Below are positions 48,213 through 57,454 of a stretch of DNA of 64,000 bases, piece by piece. The DNA is from Rhodococcus qingshengii (GTDB lineage: Bacteria; Actinomycetota; Actinomycetes; Mycobacteriales; Mycobacteriaceae): contig NZ_JAJNCL010000002.1 in NCBI RefSeq assembly GCF_021025955.1, positions 299,626 to 363,625 on the forward strand, written 5' to 3'. The stretch's first letter is position 1. Each line of letters begins with the position of its first letter. The notes under the pieces are model-generated. The model was given only the letters and a program-made list of their open reading frames with translations. It did no database searches and had not been told where the DNA came from. A program made the translations under genes and the position numbers.

Positions 48213-49088
48213 TTACATGTCGAGTCCGAGGTCGAGCACCGTCACCGAGTGAGTCAGTGCACCTACGGCCAGGTAGTCGACGCCGGTTCGGGCATACTCT
48301 GCGGCAACGTCGATGGCGAGACCACCGGATGACTCGAGCTTGGTTTCTGGAGCAACAGCGTCTCGGCGTTGGACCGCGATCTGCGTCTGCCACAGCGGGA
48401 AGTTGTCCAGCAGAACAAGTTCCACGTTCTCCGCCAGAACCTGATCGAGCTGAGTGAGGTTGTCGACCTCAACTTCGCACTCGATGTCCGGGGCAAGCTC
48501 ACGGACCGCACGAAGTGCTGCGACCACCGAACCGGCAGCAGCAACATGGTTGTCCTTGATCAACGCCGCGTCACCCAATCCCATACGGTGGTTGACGCCT
48601 CCGCCCACGTGGACTGCATATTTCTGCAGAGAACGCAGTCCGGGCAGTGTCTTTCGACTGTCACGCACTTTGGCATGAGTGCCGGCGATGGCGTCGACCC
48701 ACTGTGATGTCGCCGTGGCGATCCCCGAGAGATGGCAGACGAGGTTGAGCATCGTCCGCTCTGCCGTGAGAAGTCCGCGGGTGGGCGCGACAACGGTGAG
48801 CACCGATTGACCTGGCGCAACCCGAGTTCCTTCGGAGACCCGATCGACGACCTCGTAGTTACCCGCGCCGATCACCTCGTCGAGAACAAGCAGTCCGACG
48901 TCGATGCCGGCGACGGTACCCGATGAGCGTGACACGACCGAAGCCTTCGCGACCGCATCAGCGGGAACCGTTGCGGTAGAGGTGATATCGGGGCCATAGC
49001 GCAGATCCTCGTCGAGAGCGAGCCTGACCAATGTGAGCAGCTCGTCACGGTCGAGCGGCGCGGGCAGGATCTTCTGCTCGGTCATCAA
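48213..49088 (-). CDS. nadC: nicotinate-nucleotide diphosphorylase (quinolinate phosphoribosyltransferase)
   Basis: 291 aa. Converts quinolinate and PRPP to nicotinate mononucleotide, CO2 and PPi. Family motifs: LDEDLRYGPDITS, ERTMLNLVCHLSGIAT, DSRKTLPGLRSLQKYAV, GGGVNHRMGLGDAALIKDNH and ESSGGLAIDVAAEYARTGVD. It overlaps nadB by 4 bases (ATGA) as the last gene of nadABC, which is probably repressed by NrtR. Confidence 0.97.
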   Translation of the reverse strand: MMTEQKILPAPLDRDELLTLVRLALDEDLRYGPDITSTATVPADAVAKASVVSRSSGTVAGIDVGLLVLDEVIGAGNYEVVDRVSEGTRVAPGQSVLTVVAPTRGLLTAERTMLNLVCHLSGIATATSQWVDAIAGTHAKVRDSRKTLPGLRSLQKYAVHVGGGVNHRMGLGDAALIKDNHVAAAGSVVAALRAVRELAPDIECEVEVDNLTQLDQVLAENVELVLLDNFPLWQTQIAVQRRDAVAPETKLESSGGLAIDVAAEYARTGVDYLAVGALTHSVTVLDLGLDM

Positions 49089-50656
49089 TGAACTCCTGTC
49101 AACAACATGTCGAGTATTTGGAGCGCTCCATCGGCGCCCATCTTGATCCGAGTGCTGCGACGCTGATTCGGATCTGTTCCAGGATAGTCGGTGCGGGTAT
49201 GGCAGCCACGGCTCTCGGTTCGCGCCACGGCCACGTCGACCAATGCAGTCGCAGTCAGTGCGAGCGCCGCGTCTTCAAGGTCCGGAGCAGCCACTGCCAC
49301 TGTCTGTTCAGCGTCGGCAAGCGCGGCTCGCGCAGTCTGGAGACCACCTCCGTCGCGAACCACCGACGCGTGTGCCGTCATGACGGACTGCACGGTCTCT
49401 CGCGGCAGGATCGGCATCGACTTGCGCACCACGTTGACCACTTCGGCATGGACATCGCGACGCTCGGCAGCTGCGATTCCTGCACGCTCCCCGACTACCA
49501 AACCCTCGAGAAGGCTGTTGGACGCAAGACGATTCGCGCCGTGCAATCCCGTGCGAGCCACTTCACCCGCTGCGTAGAGTCCGGGCACTCCCGTTCGTCC
49601 ATGGACGTCGGTGGCGACTCCCCCGCACGAATAGTGCGCGGCCGGAGCCACCGGAATGAGTTGAGTGCGTGGATCGATGCCGGCTTCGAGGCAGGATGCG
49701 GTGATGGTCGGGAATCTCGAATCGAAGCCGTCGAGCTTTCGTGCGTCGAGATAGACGTGATCGGTGCCGAGATCTCGTAGGCGTGCTGCGATTGCCCGCG
49801 AAACCACATCACGCGGGGCGAGATCACCCAGCGGATGAACACCTGCGGTGACCGAATCACCGTTGGTGTCGACAAGAATCGCACCCTCGCCGCGGACCGC
49901 CTCACTGATCAGAGGTCGGCGGCCTACCCCACCCGGAGTGAAGAGCACCGTCGGATGGAACTGAACGAACTCCAGGTCCGCAATCGCCGCACCAGCTTCG
50001 AGTGCCAACGCGATTCCGTCGGCAGTTGCGCCAGGTGGATTTGTGCTGCAGGCATACAGCTGACCAAGTCCGCCGGTAGCGAGCAGTACCGCTGGTGCAT
50101 GGATCACCCCGAGGCCTTCCGGGGAGGAGACGATGAGTCCACACACCCCACGGCGGTTGGTCACCACCTGAACTGCCGCCGCACCGAACAGGACGGGCAG
50201 GCCGGCAGCATTGAGGGCTCGCTGCACTTCTGCGCCCGTGGCGTCGCCGCCCGCATGAATGATCCGACGCGTGCTGTGCCCACCCTCGCGGGTGCGCGAC
50301 ACCTCGCCGTCTCGCCCGCGATCGAAGACCGCGCCCAACGCGGCCAGCGCCGCAACAGCATCGTGACCAGCTTCGACGATGGAATAGACGGCTTCCTCGT
50401 CGCACAAACCGACGCCGGCCTCACACGTATCCGCAACGTGCGACTCGACGGAATCCGTATTCAGATCGTCGACGACTGCGATGCCGCCCTGCGCGTACTG
50501 AGTCGAGGTGTCCGTCGGACCACCCTTGCTGACCGTGAGTACTTTCAGCCCCCGCAGAGAAGCAGTGCGCGCAGCGGTGAGGCCCGCGACACCGCCTCCC
50601 ACGACGACCAGGTCGGCATGAGCCTCCCAGGCGAAACGCCCGGCAGGGCTGGTCAC
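49085..50656 (-). CDS. nadB: L-aspartate oxidase
   Basis: 523 aa FAD enzyme that oxidises L-aspartate to iminoaspartate for quinolinate synthesis. Visible: the FAD dinucleotide motif [16 protein letters not shown], the substrate/FAD region [28 protein letters not shown](AE), LEFVQFHPT and the C-terminal [20 protein letters not shown]. Length fits. ATG overlaps the nadA stop by 4 bases, so nadA, nadB and nadC are translated as a tight operon. Confidence 0.97.
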   Translation of the reverse strand: MTSPAGRFAWEAHADLVVVGGGVAGLTAARTASLRGLKVLTVSKGGPTDTSTQYAQGGIAVVDDLNTDSVESHVADTCEAGVGLCDEEAVYSIVEAGHDAVAALAALGAVFDRGRDGEVSRTREGGHSTRRIIHAGGDATGAEVQRALNAAGLPVLFGAAAVQVVTNRRGVCGLIVSSPEGLGVIHAPAVLLATGGLGQLYACSTNPPGATADGIALALEAGAAIADLEFVQFHPTVLFTPGGVGRRPLISEAVRGEGAILVDTNGDSVTAGVHPLGDLAPRDVVSRAIAARLRDLGTDHVYLDARKLDGFDSRFPTITASCLEAGIDPRTQLIPVAPAAHYSCGGVATDVHGRTGVPGLYAAGEVARTGLHGANRLASNSLLEGLVVGERAGIAAAERRDVHAEVVNVVRKSMPILPRETVQSVMTAHASVVRDGGGLQTARAALADAEQTVAVAAPDLEDAALALTATALVDVAVARTESRGCHTRTDYPGTDPNQRRSTRIKMGADGALQILDMLLTGVH

Positions 50657-51690
50657 TCGCCGCCGCCCGGATTACCGATCTCGATCATGCGCTGCACCGA
50701 TTTCTGTGCACGCTTGGCCATCTCGAGATCGACGTGGACCTCGTCCTTGCCCTCGAGAAGGCAGCGAAGCAACGCGGCAGGCGTGATCATCTTCATGTAC
50801 GGGCACGACGCGCGGTCGTTGACGGCCTGGAAATCGACGTCGGGCGCTGCCTTGCGCAACTGGTGCAGCATCCCGATCTCGGTGGCGACCAGAACCTGCT
50901 TGCTCTTGGTGACGCGGGCAGCGTCGAGCATTCCGCCGGTGGAGAGGATCTTGACCTTGTCCGCGGGGACCGCGCCTTCGCCGGCAAGGTACAGAGCCGA
51001 AGTGGCGCAACCACATTCAGGGTGAACGAACAGCTCGGCGTCGGGGTGCGACTTGGACTTGGCCGTCAGCTCGTCACCGTTGATGCCGGCGTGCACGTGG
51101 CACTCGCCAGCCCAGATCTGCATGTTGGTACGGCCGGTCACGCGCTTGACGTGCGCTCCCAGGAACTGGTCCGGCAGGAACAGAACCTCGCGGTCGGGAT
51201 CGATCGAGTTGACCACGTCGACGGCATTGGACGAGGTGCAGCAGATGTCGGTGAGTCCCTTCACCTCTGCCGTGGTGTTCACGTACGACACCACCAGCGC
51301 GTTCGGGTTGTCGGCCTTCCACTCACGAAGCTGCTCGGCATTGATCGAGTCGGCCAGCGAGCAGCCCGCTCGCTCGTCCGGGATCAGCACGGTCTTGGAC
51401 GGCGACAGGATCTTCGCGGTCTCGGCCATGAAGTGCACACCGCAGAAGACAATCGTGTCCTCGGGCGCCTCGGCAGCGATTCGCGAAAGCGCCAGGGAGT
51501 CTCCGACGTGATCGGCGACGTCCTGAATCGCAGGCAGCTGGTAGTTGTGCGCAAGAATCGTCGCGCCGCGTTCGCGAGCCAGACGTTTGATCTCAGCGGC
51601 CCACTCGGGGGTCGCTTCGACTCCGTTGTATCCGCCGGGGCCGTCGTGAATCTGCGAGGCCGATCCCTCCCATAACGTCGTGGTCGTCAT
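50653..51690 (-). CDS. nadA: quinolinate synthase
   Basis: 345 aa [4Fe-4S] enzyme that condenses iminoaspartate with dihydroxyacetone phosphate to quinolinate. Motifs: [48 protein letters not shown], the cluster cysteines in GCSLADS, HPECGC and RASCPYMKM, and GECHVHAGI. The start is ATG at 51690 (MTTTTLWEG), after AAGGAGAACGCC; the open frame continues upstream through the nrtR region but is not used. First gene of nadABC. Confidence 0.96.
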   Translation of the reverse strand: MTTTTLWEGSASQIHDGPGGYNGVEATPEWAAEIKRLARERGATILAHNYQLPAIQDVADHVGDSLALSRIAAEAPEDTIVFCGVHFMAETAKILSPSKTVLIPDERAGCSLADSINAEQLREWKADNPNALVVSYVNTTAEVKGLTDICCTSSNAVDVVNSIDPDREVLFLPDQFLGAHVKRVTGRTNMQIWAGECHVHAGINGDELTAKSKSHPDAELFVHPECGCATSALYLAGEGAVPADKVKILSTGGMLDAARVTKSKQVLVATEIGMLHQLRKAAPDVDFQAVNDRASCPYMKMITPAALLRCLLEGKDEVHVDLEMAKRAQKSVQRMIEIGNPGGGE

Positions 51691-51769
51691 GGCGTTCTCC
51701 TTCACCGTGAACCCGGGCTCGTCACCCAGTTCAAATCCGGACGGGCTGGCCCGGATTTCCGTATTCGAG

Positions 51770-51792
51770 GTTTTCGACTTAGGATCGAAAAC
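51770..51792. promoter_or_regulatory. probable NrtR operator between nadA and nrtR
   Basis: GTTTTCGA (51770-51777) and TCGAAAAC (51785-51792) form a perfect 8-bp inverted repeat with a 7-base spacer. It abuts the nrtR start and lies 79 bases before nadA, so one site could repress both directions. The spacer carries TAGGAT (51780-51785), a good -10 hexamer for nrtR. Confidence 0.65.
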
Positions 51793-52521
51793 GTGCCCAA
51801 TAGTAACACCACCCACGAAGTGCTTGCAGCGGTGTTCCAAGTTCGCACCTTCCCCGCAAGCATCGCCGCAGGTGACGGCGACCACTGCCCGCAAGGACGT
51901 GAAGAGTTGGCCGTGCTGCTGTGGCAGCGCGCACTCAACCCACAGAAGGGCACGTGGTCCCTGCCCGGGGGCACTTTGCGCGACGACGAGGACTTGACGA
52001 CGTCCGCTCGACGACTCCTCGCCGAGAAGGTCGACCTACGAAAGGTCGCCCACCTCGAACAACTCTCCGTCTTCAGTGATCCACAACGTGTGCCGGGCCC
52101 GCGCCGCATCGCGTCGACCTTCCTCGGACTCGTTCCCCTCAGTGCCGATCCACAACTTCCACCGGACACTGCCTGGCACCCCGTTTCGAAATTGCCGGAG
52201 ATGTCGTTCGATCACGGAACCGTCGTGCGGCACGCGCGCAATCGACTGGCTGCAAAACTCTCCTACACCAATATCGCATTCGGACTGGCGCCCGAAGAGT
52301 TCGCAATGTCGACGCTTCGCGAAATCTACTGCGCTGCACTCGGTTACCAGGTCGATGCCACCAACTTACAACGCGTGCTGGGGCGTCGAGGCGTTCTGAC
52401 TCCCACCGGCAACACCGCACCGTCCGGCAAGTCGGGTGGACGTCCACCGGCCCTGTACCGTTTCACCGACTCCACCTTGCGAGTCACCGACGAATTCGCC
52501 GCACTACGGCCACCGAGCTGA
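51793..52521 (+). CDS. nrtR: NUDIX-related transcriptional regulator of NAD synthesis
   Basis: 242 aa. The N-terminal NUDIX-like domain (about 8-140) keeps [20 protein letters not shown], while the canonical catalytic box REUXEE is degenerate ([11 protein letters not shown]), as expected for a regulator that binds NAD metabolites rather than a hydrolase. The C-terminal winged helix (about 160-242) contains [15 protein letters not shown] and [10 protein letters not shown]. The divergent nadABC operon is the natural target. GTG at 51793 has no Shine-Dalgarno and lies 7 bases after TAGGAT, so the mRNA may be leaderless. Confidence 0.88.
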   Translation: MPNSNTTHEVLAAVFQVRTFPASIAAGDGDHCPQGREELAVLLWQRALNPQKGTWSLPGGTLRDDEDLTTSARRLLAEKVDLRKVAHLEQLSVFSDPQRVPGPRRIASTFLGLVPLSADPQLPPDTAWHPVSKLPEMSFDHGTVVRHARNRLAAKLSYTNIAFGLAPEEFAMSTLREIYCAALGYQVDATNLQRVLGRRGVLTPTGNTAPSGKSGGRPPALYRFTDSTLRVTDEFAALRPPS

Positions 52522-52535
52522 CACTGATCACACTG

Positions 52536-52868
52536 TCAGGCAACAGCTTCGAGACTTCCGCACTGCAACCACACCGAGGCCACGGCGCCGGCCGGATCGA
52601 TGACCCGGTTGATTGCACCGAACCGTGTCGTCACCCGATCGAGAATCCGATCGGCCTGCCAACGATCTGTCGGATCGGCGACAATCGCGAAGAAGCGATG
52701 GGCGGGTTTTCCCGCCATGACGCGCACCAATTCGGTGACCGTCCGCGCCGTGACTGCCACGCTCCAACCAGCGTCGAGAAACTCGGCGGCAGTGCGCGCA
52801 CCGTGCTCGAATCCGATGTCCGTGACAAGTACAACTCCCCTGTTCGGGGCGATCTCTGAAACACTCAT
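52536..52868 (-). CDS. short SDR-like protein, probably truncated
   Basis: 110 aa from ATG at 52868 with GGAGGT 8 bases upstream. The sequence resembles the first half of a short-chain dehydrogenase: NRGVVLVTDIGFEHGARTAA (beta1-alphaA), LDAGWSVAVTARTVTELVRV, FAIVADPTD, and RFGAINRVIDPAG where NNAG is usual. The glycine motif is altered (TDIGFEHG rather than TGxxxGxG) and the catalytic YxxxK half is missing. It may be a decayed SDR or a small protein that kept only the fold's first part. No partner is coupled to it. Confidence 0.6.
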   Translation of the reverse strand: MSVSEIAPNRGVVLVTDIGFEHGARTAAEFLDAGWSVAVTARTVTELVRVMAGKPAHRFFAIVADPTDRWQADRILDRVTTRFGAINRVIDPAGAVASVWLQCGSLEAVA

Positions 52869-52977
52869 TGCGGAACCTCCAGTCGGAATCAAACTTCTTG
52901 ACTCCTATGTAAGTCCGCAATCTTGTGCTTCCCTTGTGCTGGTTCTGTGAGAACTCTGGGGGTTTGCGCGCCCCACC

Positions 52978-53580
52978 TCAGACAGATCGAGACAGCCCCG
53001 CCCAGAAGACCGTCGAGGCCGCGTTCACCACATCGCCGACCGGTACGTCGCCCAACATTCCGCCTGCAGCAAGCGTCGCGACGCCATGGAACGTCGCAAA
53101 GGCAACCAGCGCAATACTTTCCGGATCGCCGGCGGCAATATCACCCGCGGTCTGAGCTTCCGACACGAGCCGGACGGTCAGGTCCATCGTGGCGTGCCCC
53201 GCGTTGACGACAGTTTCGGCGGCGCCCGGTGCATGCTTGTTGCTGTACATCAACGACAAAAGTCCGGGATGGTCCAGCGCAAAATCCACGTAGGCATTGG
53301 CGAGCGAGGAGAACCGGGCCCTCGCGGTCGGTGGAGCATCCGCGACTGCCCGCTCGAGCGCACCGGTCATCCGATGGAATCCACTTTCGGCCAAGGCATC
53401 GAGCAAAGCCTGGCGGTCACGAAAGTGCTTGCCCGGAGCCGCGTGGCTCACGCCCGCCTCGCGCGCAAGTTGCCTCAGCGACAACTTGTCGACGCCATCT
53501 CGTTCGAGTGTTGCTTCGGCCGACGCCAGGAGTTCCTGTCGCAGACTGCCGTGGTGGTACGGCTGTTCGTGGGCGGGCAT
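52978..53580 (-). CDS. TetR-family transcriptional regulator
   Basis: 200 aa. The N-terminal helix-turn-helix is clear: LLASAEATLERDGVDKLSLR, QLAREAGVSHAAPGKHFRDR, QALLDALAE. The C-terminal ligand part is of the TetR_C_33-like kind (ARFSSLANAYVDFALDHPGL; LMYSNKH). It is divergent from the SDR gene at 53664 with an 83-base gap that holds nested palindromes, so it likely represses itself and the SDR. Ligand unknown. Confidence 0.92.
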   Translation of the reverse strand: MPAHEQPYHHGSLRQELLASAEATLERDGVDKLSLRQLAREAGVSHAAPGKHFRDRQALLDALAESGFHRMTGALERAVADAPPTARARFSSLANAYVDFALDHPGLLSLMYSNKHAPGAAETVVNAGHATMDLTVRLVSEAQTAGDIAAGDPESIALVAFATFHGVATLAAGGMLGDVPVGDVVNAASTVFWAGLSRSV

Positions 53581-53582
53581 GG

Positions 53583-53624
53583 TGGCACCATATCAAAATG
53601 TTGTCATTGACAACTATGGTGCCA
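53583..53624. promoter_or_regulatory. probable TetR operator with nested inverted repeats
   Basis: Outer arms TGGCACCATA (53583-53592) and TATGGTGCCA (53615-53624) pair perfectly. Inside lies GTTGTC-ATT-GACAAC (53600-53614). The outer left arm touches the TetR start codon region (CAT at 53578-53580 is just beside it). The position between the two divergent genes suits autoregulation. Confidence 0.6.
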
Positions 53625-53663
53625 GTGCCTACATTTGGGATCACCCGAACCGAAGGAGCCACC

Positions 53664-54494
53664 ATGGCCATCGACGTAGCTGGAACCACCGTCCTCATCA
53701 CCGGAGCCAGCGCTGGACTCGGCGTGGAATTCGCTCATCGCTTTGCCGCTCGCGGCGCAAACCTCGTTCTGGTCGCCAGACGGGCGGACCGCCTCGAGGC
53801 ACTCGCCACCGAACTTCGTGGCGCGCACGGCATCACCGTGACAGTTCTGCCCGCCGACCTGGCCACACCCGGAGTCGGCGCGACCCTGCACCAAGAACTC
53901 GCCAGTCGCGACATCACGGTCACGTCCCTGATCAACAACGCGGGATTCGGAACGCACGGAGCATTCGTGGACGAAAACCTCGAGCGCGTCACGTCCGAAA
54001 TTCAGCTCAACATCGCCACACTCGTCGAACTGACGCACACATTCCTGCCCGACCTTCTCACCGGCCGCGGAGCACTGGTCAACATCGCCAGCACCGCGTC
54101 GTTCCAGCCGACACCGGGCATGGCGGTCTACGGCGCATCCAAGGCCTTTGTACTCAACTTCACCGAAGCACTCTGGGCAGAAGCTCGCGGTAGTGGATTG
54201 ACCGTGTTGGCGGTGTGCCCCGGTCCGACGCGCACCGAGTTCTTCGACGTCGTCGGCTCGGAAGATGCTGCGGTCGGGCGAATGCAGACGGCAACTCAGG
54301 TGGTGGACACAGCTTTCCGGGCACTGGATCGACGCAACGCGCCGCCGACCGTCGTATCAGGATTGCCGAACTGGGTGTCCTCGATCAGCACTCGCTTCGC
54401 AACCCGCCGGTTGGGGGCGCTCATTTCGGGCCGACTGCTGGGTGACGTGCGAATGAAGTCCGAAGCGAAGCGCTCGTCGACGTCGTCGGCGTAG
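53664..54494 (+). CDS. short-chain dehydrogenase/reductase
   Basis: 276 aa classical SDR. Cofactor motif TGASAGLG at residues 14-21 (VLITGASAGLGVEFA), LVARRADRLEALA after beta2 (Arg residues suggest NADPH), LINNAGFGTHG, active-site Ser in NIASTASFQPTPG, and YGASK with catalytic Tyr and Lys. Members of this branch (DltE-like) act on diverse carbonyl substrates. Start at 53664 follows AAGGAGCCACC. Likely under the divergent TetR regulator. Confidence 0.93.
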   Translation: MAIDVAGTTVLITGASAGLGVEFAHRFAARGANLVLVARRADRLEALATELRGAHGITVTVLPADLATPGVGATLHQELASRDITVTSLINNAGFGTHGAFVDENLERVTSEIQLNIATLVELTHTFLPDLLTGRGALVNIASTASFQPTPGMAVYGASKAFVLNFTEALWAEARGSGLTVLAVCPGPTRTEFFDVVGSEDAAVGRMQTATQVVDTAFRALDRRNAPPTVVSGLPNWVSSISTRFATRRLGALISGRLLGDVRMKSEAKRSSTSSA

Positions 54495-54505
54495 CGACGT
54501 AACAG

Positions 54506-55081
54506 CTACGGGAGCTTCGGCTGGATCTCGTCTTCGGTCTGTTCGGTCTCGCTGGCCGGATCCCCAGATTCCGGATGGTCACCCACACCGAGGTCGTCGT
54601 ACGGATTGAGCACTGCGAGAACCAAAGTCACGACGCACGCCGCGAGCGGCTGAAACAGAAGGACGAGCAAGGTGCCGATGTTCGGCGCCCGCGCGATAAT
54701 CTCCCCGACCGCCGGATTGTCGGCCATGGGGAAACGCAATTTGGTCACGCCCGAACCCACGAGTGCCATCAGACCCGCTCCCACCGCTGAGCCGACGATC
54801 AACCCGCCCAGGGCATACGGGCCTCGACTCAGGCGTGCCAGCCACGCAGCCACTGCCGACAGCACACCGACGATCAGTGCCAGCCAGATGAATACAGCGC
54901 TCGCGTCGAACTGGTGAAGACTCTCACCTGTCAACGCGACGCCGCGCCCCTCGGACACCACCAACAGGTGCTCGGCCGGAGCCAAGAACGCCCACAGCAC
55001 ACCAACGAGCACGCTCACGCCCGCAGTGGTTGCGGCGATCACGATCGCGGTACGCAGACGAGTCTGCCGAAGAGAGATCAC
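54506..55081 (-). CDS. DUF2567 membrane protein
   Basis: About 191 aa from the GTG at 55081; the frame is open further upstream but that part overlaps bsaP. Four hydrophobic segments (TAIVIAATTAGVSVLVGVLW; FIWLALIVGVLSAVAAWLA; ALGGLIVGSAVGAGLMALVG; IGTLLVLLFQPLAACVVTLV) and a Glu-rich tail. It matches in size, position and character the mycobacterial Rv1591-type DUF2567 protein that follows bioB and the small bsaP gene. Function unknown. Confidence 0.8.
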   Translation of the reverse strand: MISLRQTRLRTAIVIAATTAGVSVLVGVLWAFLAPAEHLLVVSEGRGVALTGESLHQFDASAVFIWLALIVGVLSAVAAWLARLSRGPYALGGLIVGSAVGAGLMALVGSGVTKLRFPMADNPAVGEIIARAPNIGTLLVLLFQPLAACVVTLVLAVLNPYDDLGVGDHPESGDPASETEQTEDEIQPKLP

Positions 55082-55092
55082 ACAGAGTGACG

Positions 55093-55317
55093 CTACCTGC
55101 GGGCGACGTCGATCGAGTCGACGACACCGTGTCGGGAGCATTTCGCCCACCATCCGTCAGGACTGACCTGAACGATCATGCGACGCCCGCACTGCTCGCA
55201 GAAGCGAGGAGGCTCCAGCCCCATCGACGCCGCTGTCGGCGTCGGATCGTCGACACCGTCGACGATCCGACGCCCGGTGAACGGGTTGTACCGCTCCTCG
55301 GTCACCGGAGCGCTCAC
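55093..55317 (-). CDS. bsaP: biotin synthase auxiliary protein
   Basis: 74 aa. Starts with ATG overlapping the bioB stop by 4 bases. Contains [10 protein letters not shown] near the N-terminus and Cys-rich [11 protein letters not shown] followed by [15 protein letters not shown], a likely metal- or cluster-binding pair of Cys motifs. By position and sequence it is the homologue of mycobacterial Rv1590, which has been reported as an accessory factor that BioB needs to turn dethiobiotin into biotin. The gene symbol rests on that memory and on synteny. Confidence 0.85.
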   Translation of the reverse strand: MSAPVTEERYNPFTGRRIVDGVDDPTPTAASMGLEPPRFCEQCGRRMIVQVSPDGWWAKCSRHGVVDSIDVARR

Positions 55318-56342
55318 AGAGTGTCGTTCAGTGCTTTGATCGGCATCTGCAGATCGACCAACAGATCCAGATCCTTCTCGGCGGGACGCCCGAGGGTCGT
55401 CAGGTAGTTGCCGACGATGACGGCGTTGATTCCGCCGAGGATGCCCTGCTTGGCACCCAGGTCGCCGAGGGTGATCTCGCGTCCACCGGCGAAGCGCAGG
55501 ATCGTGCGTGGCAGCGCGAGACGGAATGCCGCCACGGACTTGAGTGCCTCGCTGGCGGGCAACACGTCCAGATCACCGAACGGGGTACCCGGACGCGGGT
55601 TGAGGAAGTTGAGCGGGACCTCGTCCGGCTCCAGTTCAGCCAGGTTGGCCGCGAATTCTGCGCGCTGCTCCAGCGATTCGCCCATACCGAGGATTCCGCC
55701 GCAGCACACTTCCATGCCTGCTTCGCGAACCATCCGCAGGGTGTTCCAACGCTCTTCCCACGAGTGCGTGGTCACGACGTTCGGGAAATGCGACTTCGAG
55801 GTCTCCAAGTTGTGGTTGTACCGGTGCACACCCATGGCGGCCAGTTGGTCGACCTGTTCCTGGGTCAGCATGCCGAGCGAGCAGGCGATCTGGATGTCGA
55901 CCTCGTTGCGGATCGCCTCGATGCCGGCGGCGACCTGAGCGAGCAACCGGGCGTCGGGTCCGCGGACGGCGGCCACGATGCAGAACTCGGTAGCGCCCGA
56001 CTTCGCAGTCTGCTTGGCAGCCTCCACCAGGCTCGGGATGTCCAACCAGGCCGCGCGAACCGGCGACTGGAAGAGTCCGGACTGCGAGCAGAAATGACAG
56101 TCCTCGGGGCAGCCGCCCGTCTTGAGGCTGATGATGCCCTCGACCTCGACCTCCGGTCCACACCACTTCATACGCACATCGTGGGCGAGAGCCAGCAGGT
56201 CTTCGAGCCTGTCGTCGTCGAGCCGGAGTACGTCGAGCACCTGGCTTTCGGTCAGGCCAACTCCTCTTTCGAGAACTTGCTCGCGCGCCTGGTCGAGGAT
56301 GTCGACCGTCGCAGGGGCCGTGCTAATCGGGGGCGGGGTCAC
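55314..56342 (-). CDS. bioB: biotin synthase
   Basis: 342 aa radical-SAM enzyme that inserts sulfur into dethiobiotin. The CxxxCxxC motif is [14 protein letters not shown]; others are [35 protein letters not shown] and [13 protein letters not shown] start at 56342 is preceded by AAGGAGACGTCT; the open frame upstream runs through the operator and is not used. First gene of bioB-bsaP-DUF2567. Two BioQ-type half-palindromes lie about 30-55 bases upstream, so the operon is probably repressed when biotin is ample. Confidence 0.97.
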   Translation of the reverse strand: MTPPPISTAPATVDILDQAREQVLERGVGLTESQVLDVLRLDDDRLEDLLALAHDVRMKWCGPEVEVEGIISLKTGGCPEDCHFCSQSGLFQSPVRAAWLDIPSLVEAAKQTAKSGATEFCIVAAVRGPDARLLAQVAAGIEAIRNEVDIQIACSLGMLTQEQVDQLAAMGVHRYNHNLETSKSHFPNVVTTHSWEERWNTLRMVREAGMEVCCGGILGMGESLEQRAEFAANLAELEPDEVPLNFLNPRPGTPFGDLDVLPASEALKSVAAFRLALPRTILRFAGGREITLGDLGAKQGILGGINAVIVGNYLTTLGRPAEKDLDLLVDLQMPIKALNDTL

Positions 56343-56369
56343 AGACGTCTCCTTCAGAACCAGCAAAAT

Positions 56370-56398
56370 TGAACACCGTACAAGTTGAACGGTGTTCA
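56370..56398. promoter_or_regulatory. two BioQ-type operator boxes between bioB and bioQ
   Basis: TGAACGGTGTTCA (56386-56398) is a perfect TGAAC-N3-GTTCA palindrome, and TGAACACCGTACA (56370-56382) is the same with one mismatch, 16 bases away (less than two helical turns). Together they also form the larger inverted repeat GAACACCGT...ACGGTGTTC. They lie nearer to bioB than to bioQ. Confidence 0.7.
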
Positions 56399-56491
56399 CG
56401 TTAGAGACGTGGTGGAATACTGTCAAAGGCGGGTCCGATCGACATCCGATCGCGAGCGGTCAACAGCGGGACGAAACGAGGGGAACAACAA

Positions 56492-57148
56492 GTGCAGTTG
56501 CGACGCGGCGACGTGCTGGACGGCGCCATGGCGATACTCGACGAGTTCGGGCTTGCCGACCTCACGATGCGCAGGCTCGCAACCTCACTGGGCGTCCAAC
56601 CCGGCGCTCTCTACTGGCATTTCCCGAACAAACAGACCTTGCTCGGCGCGGTCGTCGACAAGATCCTCGAAGACCTCGACGCACCCACTGACGCAGAGAC
56701 GTGGCAAGAGGCGTATTCCGGACTGGCACACAGACTTCGGTCTGCCCTGCTGGCGCACCGCGACGGCGCCGAGTTGGTCAGCGCCACCTTCGCCTCACGA
56801 ATGACAAGCAGCCAGGTGCGCGAGCACTTCGCGCAAGCCGGGCAAGAATCCGGCCTCTCACGCGAGCACGCCCAACTCGCGGCGTATGCCCTGCTGTATT
56901 ACGTACTCGGCCATACCGTCGACGAGCAGTCCCGAGCGCAGATGGAAGAAATGGGGGCACTCACCCGGGCTCCCATCTCCCCCGACTCCCCCGAGGTGAT
57001 CGGCGGCGGTTCCGACGAGGACCTCCTCGACGGCGATCCGACAGTGCGCTTCCAGTTCGGCCTAGACCTCTTCATCGACGGAATTCGCACTCGCTTGAAT
57101 TCGACCCTGAAGTCAGCCCACACCGAATCGGTTCTACGACACTCCTGA
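56492..57148 (+). CDS. bioQ: TetR-family biotin regulator BioQ
   Basis: 218 aa. N-terminal helix-turn-helix: GDVLDGAMAILDEFGLADLT, MRRLATSLGVQPGALYWHFP, NKQTLLGAVVDKIL; the C-terminal half is the TetR_C tetracycline-repressor-like type with ALLYYVLGHTVDEQSRAQM. Divergent from bioB across a region with two matching operators, the arrangement of BioQ in other actinobacteria, where it represses biotin genes. GAGGGGAAC stands before the GTG start. Its 3' end overlaps the convergent azlD gene by 15 bases. Confidence 0.88.
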   Translation: MQLRRGDVLDGAMAILDEFGLADLTMRRLATSLGVQPGALYWHFPNKQTLLGAVVDKILEDLDAPTDAETWQEAYSGLAHRLRSALLAHRDGAELVSATFASRMTSSQVREHFAQAGQESGLSREHAQLAAYALLYYVLGHTVDEQSRAQMEEMGALTRAPISPDSPEVIGGGSDEDLLDGDPTVRFQFGLDLFIDGIRTRLNSTLKSAHTESVLRHS

Positions 57149-57454
57149 CAGTCGCAGTAATGCAGTAGTGCCGGCCGCAACAATCACCACGACCACCAAC
57201 GGGGCCTTGAACCAGGCGCAGATGCCTCCGGCCGCCACGCCGAACACTCGCGCCGGCCCCGCAACGTCATGCCCGGTGAAGATCGTCGAGGTCGCAACAA
57301 CTGCAAGCAACAGCACCACGACAGCACGATCGAGGGTCTTCTCAGCGAAACCCGAAAGCTTTACCCGAGCACGGAGCAGAACGCCGCTCACCCTCAAAGC
57401 GTAAGAGCCGCAAGCGAACACGACAATGCCGATCCAGACCGATGCGGTATTCAT
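57134..57454 (-). CDS. azlD: AzlD-family branched-chain amino acid exporter small subunit
   Basis: 106 aa with four hydrophobic segments (WIGIVVFACGSYALRV; LDRAVVVLLLAVVATSTIF; VFGVAAGGICAWFKA; PLVVVVIVAAGTTALL). SYALRVSGVLL near the N-terminus is the AzlD pattern. It starts inside the azlC stop (4-base overlap) and forms with AzlC a two-part exporter of branched-chain or related amino acids. GGGAGAAAG precedes the ATG. Confidence 0.88.
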   Translation of the reverse strand: MNTASVWIGIVVFACGSYALRVSGVLLRARVKLSGFAEKTLDRAVVVLLLAVVATSTIFTGHDVAGPARVFGVAAGGICAWFKAPLVVVVIVAAGTTALLRLSGVS

